A stretch of 57,529 nucleotides of DNA from Rhodospirillaceae bacterium. Lineage in GTDB: Bacteria; Pseudomonadota; Alphaproteobacteria; UBA6615. Made by a program: the position numbers and the translations under genes. The notes below the pieces were generated by a model. That model did no database searches and was not told the origin of the DNA. It saw nothing but the letters and a program-made list of their open reading frames with translations. The stretch covers positions 1 to 57,529 of the forward strand of contig JABJEK010000014.1 of the NCBI GenBank assembly GCA_018702955.1, given 5' to 3'. Shown piece by piece: positions 53,220 through 57,529 of this stretch (position 1 is its first letter; each line of letters starts with the position of its first letter).

Positions 53220-53415
53220 GGGGTGTGATTGTTCCGTTCGCGGCAGCTTCGATCAAGACTGATATACTCTCCCCCGCGACCAACACCTGTGATTATCTGC
53301 CATGCCCATTGTTTCAAATGAACCCGACGGCTACGAATTCGCTTCGTCCGGGGTCGTCCGGGCGACCACATCGGACAGAATTCTTGCCGCATTCGATCGG
53401 CTGTAGGGACTTCAA

Positions 53416-54309
53416 ATGAATGACTGGGGAGGAATTGCGGCCGGCCTCGGCACCGTCGCGTGCGTCGTGGTGATGTTGATCGCCGGCCGGCTTGGCGCCA
53501 CCACGGACGCGCTCACGATCTATGACATGGCAGCCTTGCGCATGGGCGTCGCGGTGATTCTGGCGATCCCGCTGCTGGTTCGTTACTTCCCCTGGCGGGT
53601 GCGGTTGCGCGACCACATGATCGTCGCATTCTTCGGCGGGGCGCCGTTCATCCTGATGCTGTTCGGCGGCATGACCTATGCGCCTGTGGGCCACGCGGCG
53701 GTCGTCATGTATGGCGCGCTGCCGGTCTTCGCGGCACTCGTCGCCTGGGCCTGGGTCGGCGACCGACCGGGACGCTGGCAGTGGGCCGGGATCGCCGCGA
53801 TTGTCGCTGGCGTGGGCGCGGTCGGCTGGGAGGCTTTCGCCGCCGGGGGATTGGCCGGCCAGTGGCGCGGGCATCTGCTGTTTCTCGGCGCGGCGATGTC
53901 GGTGGCCGTTTGGTATAGCGGGATGCGCGCGGCGCGACTGTCCGTCATGCAGTCGCTCGCCGCATTGCTGATCGGCAACGCGCTTGTCTACATCCCAATC
54001 TGGTTTCTGTTTTTACCCTCCACAATGTTCACCGCACCCTTCGGTGACATCGTGATGCAGTCGGTGGTGCATGGGGTGTTCGGTGCGTTCCTGTGCATCT
54101 TCGGCCATGCCTACGCGGTCAAGACCATCGGCCCGACTCGCCAGGCTGCGGTCGGATCCCTGGTCCCCGCACTGGCGCTGTTCGTGGCCATTCCGACCCT
54201 GGGAGAGATACCGACGGCCCTGAATGTCGTCGGCGCGGTGGTTGTGACCATCGGCATCCTGATGACCGTTTTTCTACAGACGCGCCCAGCTCCGACCACC
54301 AAAACCTGA
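53416..54309 (+). CDS. DMT/EamA-family transporter
   Basis: A 297-residue membrane protein with about ten hydrophobic segments in two EamA repeats. The conserved segments include TYAPVGHAAVVMYGALPVFAALVAWAWVGDRPGRWQWAGI and AVKTIGPTRQAAVGSLVPALALFVAIPTLGEIPT. AGGGA precedes the start by several bases. The family exports or imports small metabolites; substrate unknown. The gene is divergent from selA, and the next gene begins 19 bases downstream. Confidence 0.93.
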   Translation: MNDWGGIAAGLGTVACVVVMLIAGRLGATTDALTIYDMAALRMGVAVILAIPLLVRYFPWRVRLRDHMIVAFFGGAPFILMLFGGMTYAPVGHAAVVMYGALPVFAALVAWAWVGDRPGRWQWAGIAAIVAGVGAVGWEAFAAGGLAGQWRGHLLFLGAAMSVAVWYSGMRAARLSVMQSLAALLIGNALVYIPIWFLFLPSTMFTAPFGDIVMQSVVHGVFGAFLCIFGHAYAVKTIGPTRQAAVGSLVPALALFVAIPTLGEIPTALNVVGAVVVTIGILMTVFLQTRPAPTTKT

Positions 54310-54328
54310 ATAAGACAGGACCTTCGAT

Positions 54329-55351
54329 ATGGTGAAACTCTCCGTCCTCGATCAGTCCCCCGTGCGCCAGGACGGTGACGCCCGCCAGGCGCTCGAAGAG
54401 ACCATCGCGCTGGCACAGGCGACCGAGCGGCTGGGCTACACGCGATACTGGCTGGCCGAGCATCACGGCACCGTGGGGTTCGCCGGATCGTCGCCGGAGA
54501 TCATGGTCACGCGGGTGGCCGCTGCGACCCGCCATATCCGCGTCGGCTCGGGCGGGGTGATGCTGAGCCATTATTCGCCGCTCAAGGTGGCGGAGAACTT
54601 CAAGCTTCTGGAGAATTTGTATCCGGGCCGGATCGATCTCGGCATCGGCCGCGCGCCGGGCAGTGACGGGGCCACGGCGGCCGCGCTCGCCTATGGCAGC
54701 GAGGTCGGGATCGAATATTTCCCGACCAAGATTGCCGACATGGTCGCGTTTCTCGCCGATGCGCCGCCGGCGACGGAACCGTTCAAGAATGTGCGCGCCA
54801 CGCCTGCGGTCGCGGATGTTCCGGAGGTATGGCTGCTCGGCTCCAGCGATCAGAGTGCCGCCTACGCGGCTCATTTCGGGCTGGCATACTCGTTTGCGCA
54901 TTTCATCGCGCCGCAGGTCACCGCACCGGTGCTCAAATATTATCGGGACAAATTCCAGCCATCCGACAACCTTGGCGCGCCTCGCGCCAACGCCGGCGTG
55001 TTCGTGATCTGCGCCGATACGCAGGAAGAGGCGGATTATCTGGCTGCCAGCCGGGATCTATGGCGCCTGAGGCTGAACCAGGGCCAGCATTTTCCCTATG
55101 CCCATCCGGATGAAGCGCTGGCCTATGACTATTCGGCGCAGGACCGCCGCGTCGTCGAGGCGAATAGAGCCAACCGGTTTGCCGGTACACCCGAAAGCCT
55201 GCGTGATCAGCTCACGGCATTTGCCGATGCGCACGGGTTCGAGGAGATGCTTGTCCTGACGATCACCCATAATTTCGAGACACGGCTGCGGTCCTACGAA
55301 CTGCTGGCCGAGGCGTTCGATCTGGATCGCCGGGACGCGGCAGCCGAGTAG
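54329..55351 (+). CDS. Luciferase-like (LLM class) flavin-dependent oxidoreductase
   Basis: A 340-residue TIM-barrel protein of the MsnO8-type LLM group. The N-terminus reads LSVLDQSPVRQDGDARQALEETIALAQATERLGYTRYWLAEHH, and GSGGVMLSHYSPLKVAENFKLLENLYPGRIDLGIGRAPG is diagnostic. It probably uses FMNH2 from a separate reductase. The start at 54329 follows AGGA. It is 19 bases after the DMT transporter gene and could be co-transcribed with it. The substrate is unknown. Confidence 0.93.
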   Translation: MVKLSVLDQSPVRQDGDARQALEETIALAQATERLGYTRYWLAEHHGTVGFAGSSPEIMVTRVAAATRHIRVGSGGVMLSHYSPLKVAENFKLLENLYPGRIDLGIGRAPGSDGATAAALAYGSEVGIEYFPTKIADMVAFLADAPPATEPFKNVRATPAVADVPEVWLLGSSDQSAAYAAHFGLAYSFAHFIAPQVTAPVLKYYRDKFQPSDNLGAPRANAGVFVICADTQEEADYLAASRDLWRLRLNQGQHFPYAHPDEALAYDYSAQDRRVVEANRANRFAGTPESLRDQLTAFADAHGFEEMLVLTITHNFETRLRSYELLAEAFDLDRRDAAAE

Positions 55352-55499
55352 ATCATGTGCCGTTTGTGCGCGTCAGTCCTGGCCGCCATCGTATGCGCTT
55401 GATTAACCTTTTGTCCGCACAATAACCCACGCACAGCGCAGACATGTGCCCGGAGATCGGGCGTATGGGGCCGACTCCAGGAAGGAACGAGGCGCCGAA

Positions 55500-56651
55500 A
55501 TGATTTCACGAACCGTCCTGACAGGCGTGGCCCTGTCGGCATTTTCCCTATCTCCGTTCGCCGCATCTGATGCGGCCGAACCCCGTGCGGTCGAGCCCCT
55601 GCGTTTGTCCGTGACAAGCGGATTGGCGACGCACCATGCCGCACCCAAAATTGTGCGAAACCTTTTCCAGGCGGAAGTCACCCGCCGGGTGGCCGAAGCG
55701 GGCGCGGGCGAGATCGTTTGGGATGAAATGCATGACGGCACACTGACCCGGATGGGTGGCGTGCTGGAGGCCGTTGAGGATGACCTCGCGCTGTTCGGGG
55801 TCGTGGCGGTCAATCATGAAACCCGCCGGTTGCCGATGCAGAACCTGACATTCCAGATGCCTTTCACGACGGAAGATTGCGTGATTGTCGGCGCGGCCTA
55901 TCAGGCAGTGCACAACCAACTGGACGGCATGACCGATGCCATATCGGCAGCGCGCCAGACCTTCCTGTCGGGCATCGCCAGTGACGGATACAATTTCATC
56001 TCGGTCCAGCCGATCCGCAATGCGGCCGAAGTGCGCGGCCTGAAGGTGGGCATGGTCGACCGGTTGGAAAACTGGATCGCGGGTGTCCAGGGTATTCCCC
56101 AGCGCCTGCCCGACGACACGATGGGTGCACGCATGGAAGCCGGTGTGCTGGGTGCCGCCGTTCTGCCAACAAGCGAGATGGGCCGGCTCGGGCTGAAGCG
56201 CGACGCCGATCACTACACGCGAACCGGGCTCGGCTCTCAGGTGCCGTTTGTGTTGACCGTCAATACCCATGCTTTGGAGGCGCTGCCCGATACGGTGCGA
56301 ACCGCCATCGAAGAAACCAACGCGACTTTCACGCAAGCGGCGGCCCAGGCTTATTGCCAGGCCGGAGACGAAGCGCTCGTGGACCTTAAGGCCCAGGGCG
56401 TGCGCACCACGAAATTGCTCAAGACACGCCGGTTTCAGTGGGCCGACAGTCTGGCCCCTCTGGCGCAGCAATGGGCGACGGCGAATGATGCAGAAGGCCG
56501 GCCCGGGCGCGAGGCTGTCGATATGTTTGTCGTCGAATTGCGCGCGGCCGGGGTGACGCTCACCCGCGATTGGTCCCGCGCGGCACCGCCCAGCTTATTG
56601 GATGCGGCTGCCACGGCGGCGAAGGAGTTGTCGCAGGTTCCGGCAAAATAG
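55500..56651 (+). CDS. Orphan TRAP-type substrate-binding protein
   Basis: A 383-residue secreted protein. The signal peptide (MISRTVLTGVALSAFSLSPFAASDA) is followed by a DctP-like fold: VEPLRLSVTSGLATHHAAPKIVRNLFQAEVTRRVAEAG, then LTFQMPFTTEDC and IRNAAEVRGLKVGM. The ATG at 55500 follows AGGAAGGA. No DctQ or DctM gene is adjacent, and the nearest permease is at 19529-21399. It may serve that permease or one elsewhere, or be a sensor component. Confidence 0.8.
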   Translation: MISRTVLTGVALSAFSLSPFAASDAAEPRAVEPLRLSVTSGLATHHAAPKIVRNLFQAEVTRRVAEAGAGEIVWDEMHDGTLTRMGGVLEAVEDDLALFGVVAVNHETRRLPMQNLTFQMPFTTEDCVIVGAAYQAVHNQLDGMTDAISAARQTFLSGIASDGYNFISVQPIRNAAEVRGLKVGMVDRLENWIAGVQGIPQRLPDDTMGARMEAGVLGAAVLPTSEMGRLGLKRDADHYTRTGLGSQVPFVLTVNTHALEALPDTVRTAIEETNATFTQAAAQAYCQAGDEALVDLKAQGVRTTKLLKTRRFQWADSLAPLAQQWATANDAEGRPGREAVDMFVVELRAAGVTLTRDWSRAAPPSLLDAAATAAKELSQVPAK

Positions 56652-56806
56652 TGATGCCACCTGCCGTCGAGGTGCAGCGAATGCATGGCTGGACCGCGCG
56701 GCGGGCGTGATGTGGCGCGGTGCGTCGAATTTCGACTTATGAAAAAGGCTGGAATACCGCCGATCCGTGCCAAACCTCACGCATAGCATTTGTGACCTGT
56801 GCGCGT

Positions 56807-56837
56807 TTGTCCGCAATCCTTCCGTTCTCTATATAAT
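56807..56837 (+). promoter_or_regulatory. Putative promoter of the thioredoxin/AhpD-like pair
   Basis: A perfect TATAAT -10 box lies at 56832-56837, 31 bases before the thioredoxin ATG. The best -35 candidate is TTGTCC at 56807-56812, giving a long 19-base spacer, so the -35 assignment is weak. Confidence 0.4.
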
Positions 56838-56868
56838 GGGGCAGACAAACACGAAACGGAGTGCAGAC

Positions 56869-57198
56869 ATGGCACTGGAAGATCTTTCGGTATTTGACGA
56901 TTCCAATTTCGACAACGAGGTCCTCGGCCGTGATGGCCTGACCGTCGTCGATTTCTGGTCGAAGACCTGCGTGCCCTGCAAGCAGCTCAAGAAGATCCTG
57001 GGTCAGGTCCACGAAGATCTGCCCGAGAATGTCGTGATCGGCACCGTCGATGGTGACGAAAATCTCGACCTGCTGGCACGCTACGGCGTGCGCGGTTTCC
57101 CGACCCTGATGTTCTTCAAGGATGGCGAGGTCGTCGAGACCCGGACCGGCGTTGACCGCCGCCAGGTCCTCAAAAAGGCCATCGAAGAACACGCCTGA
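56869..57198 (+). CDS. Thioredoxin-family protein with CVPC active site
   Basis: A 109-residue thioredoxin fold. The active site is WSKTCVPCKQL (C34, C37), where common thioredoxins have CGPC. The cis-Pro loop (VRGFPTLMFFKDGEVV) is normal. The ATG at 56869 follows GGAG; an open frame before it has no family sequence. The AhpD-like selenoprotein starts 44 bases downstream and may be its redox partner, which is inference from gene order. Confidence 0.92.
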   Translation: MALEDLSVFDDSNFDNEVLGRDGLTVVDFWSKTCVPCKQLKKILGQVHEDLPENVVIGTVDGDENLDLLARYGVRGFPTLMFFKDGEVVETRTGVDRRQVLKKAIEEHA

Positions 57199-57241
57199 TT
57201 TTTGCTAAGGTGCGTTCGCACCAAATGATTGAGAGAGCGAT

Positions 57242-57529
57242 ATGCCGAATATCACCCTGCTCGATATCGAAGAGCTGAAGAAAACCAAGCTCAAACCGTA
57301 TATCGAGAAATCCCTCGAACTGCGCGCGCCGGATCCCGGTTTCCACGCGGTCATGGGTCACAATGTCGACTTGGCCGAAAAGGCCTACCTGTTCTGGGTT
57401 AGTGTGTTCAACGAGGGTGCCCTCGACCACAAACTCAAAGAGGTTATCCGGGTGATGCTGTCGCGCATGGCCCATTGCAGTTATTGAGGTAACGTTCGAT
57501 CTGCTTCGGCGAAGCGGGAAGGACTTGAC
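57242..57529 (+). CDS. AhpD-like selenoprotein (CxxU), truncated by the window end
   Basis: The frame reads 81 codons and then meets TGA at 57485-57487, but continues open to the window end. The reading through TGA is SRMAHCSY-U-GNVRSASAKREGLD, which matches the CxYC-GN-R active site of carboxymuconolactone-decarboxylase/AhpD-type proteins, with Sec82 in place of the second Cys (C79-x-x-U82). A plain gene call would end at residue 81 and miss the catalytic half. AhpD-like selenoproteins are known in selenium-using bacteria. A short hairpin follows the TGA. The C-terminal part lies outside the window. Confidence 0.88.
57485..57515 (+). promoter_or_regulatory. Sec-coding TGA and candidate SECIS hairpin of the AhpD-like gene
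   Basis: The recoding TGA lies at 57485-57487. Fifteen bases later GCTTC-GGC-GAAGC (57503-57515) can form a five-pair stem at the distance used by bacterial SECIS elements. The loop lacks a GT pair, so the candidate is tentative. Confidence 0.45.

Noticed and set aside
1..57529. CRISPR arrays, insertion sequences, phage or plasmid functions
   Set aside because: No regularly spaced repeats, transposase, integrase, replication or capsid genes were recognised on either strand.

Overview
The window is high-GC, densely coding DNA that reads as a chromosomal segment of a heterotrophic alphaproteobacterium. The main pointers are the tripartite (TRAP) transporter genes, the many acyl-CoA, CoA-transferase and molybdenum-hydroxylase genes, the CueR-CopA copper system, and a tRNA-Sec, SelA, SelB, FAD-SelD set of proteobacterial type. 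No insertion sequence, phage gene or CRISPR array was seen. No stretch longer than 300 bases lacks a gene; the longest gaps are about 200 to 240 bases.

Layout. Positions 1-3.3 kb carry signalling genes: the end of a histidine kinase, a receiver-GGDEF-EAL protein and a small receiver-like protein. Positions 3.3-6.9 kb hold a secreted PQQ-type sugar dehydrogenase, a DM13 membrane protein, a short-chain dehydrogenase and a fumarylacetoacetate-hydrolase-type enzyme. Positions 6.9-13.6 kb form a copper island. cueR-copA sits behind a MerR-type promoter, followed by a Crp/Fnr-type regulator, a Met/His-rich periplasmic protein and a reverse-strand run of three c-type cytochrome genes plus a small Cys/His protein. 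That run is preceded by a second MerR-type promoter with a CueR-like operator.

Positions 13.6-19.4 kb are a reverse-strand catabolic cluster: ferredoxin reductase, SDR, PaaA-like di-iron oxygenase, gentisate-dioxygenase-like cupin, an unknown protein and an alpha-only NDP-forming acyl-CoA synthetase. It is followed by a TRAP transporter, an acyl-CoA thioesterase and a MarR regulator. At 23.8-27.7 kb a penicillin-acylase-family lipoprotein is paired with a bacterial GH3 acyl-amido synthetase. At 27.7-38.1 kb there are a PEP-mutase-family enzyme, CoA transferases, an acyl-CoA dehydrogenase and two collinear molybdenum-hydroxylase large subunits without visible FeS or FAD partner subunits.

Positions 38.1-57.5 kb hold a complete selenocysteine system: selC (tRNA-Sec, anticodon TCA), an FAD-SelD fusion, and overlapping selA and selB. 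Three genes have in-frame TGA codons at expected redox positions: a GrdB-like protein (UxxC), a peroxiredoxin-like protein (UxxC) and an AhpD-like protein (CxxU) cut by the window end. A naive gene caller would break or truncate all three. Between them lie a YbjN-DUF1036 gene interrupted by a single in-frame TAG, and ordinary metabolic genes: cupins, an MBL hydrolase, a PhyH dioxygenase, a BON protein, a DMT transporter, a luciferase-like oxidoreductase, an orphan TRAP-type binding protein and thioredoxin.

The strongest candidates for new biology are the selenoprotein set, the copper-linked cytochrome operon, the PaaA-like oxygenase cluster, and the GH3 synthetase/acylase pair. All functions are inferred from motifs recognised by eye; no database search was run.
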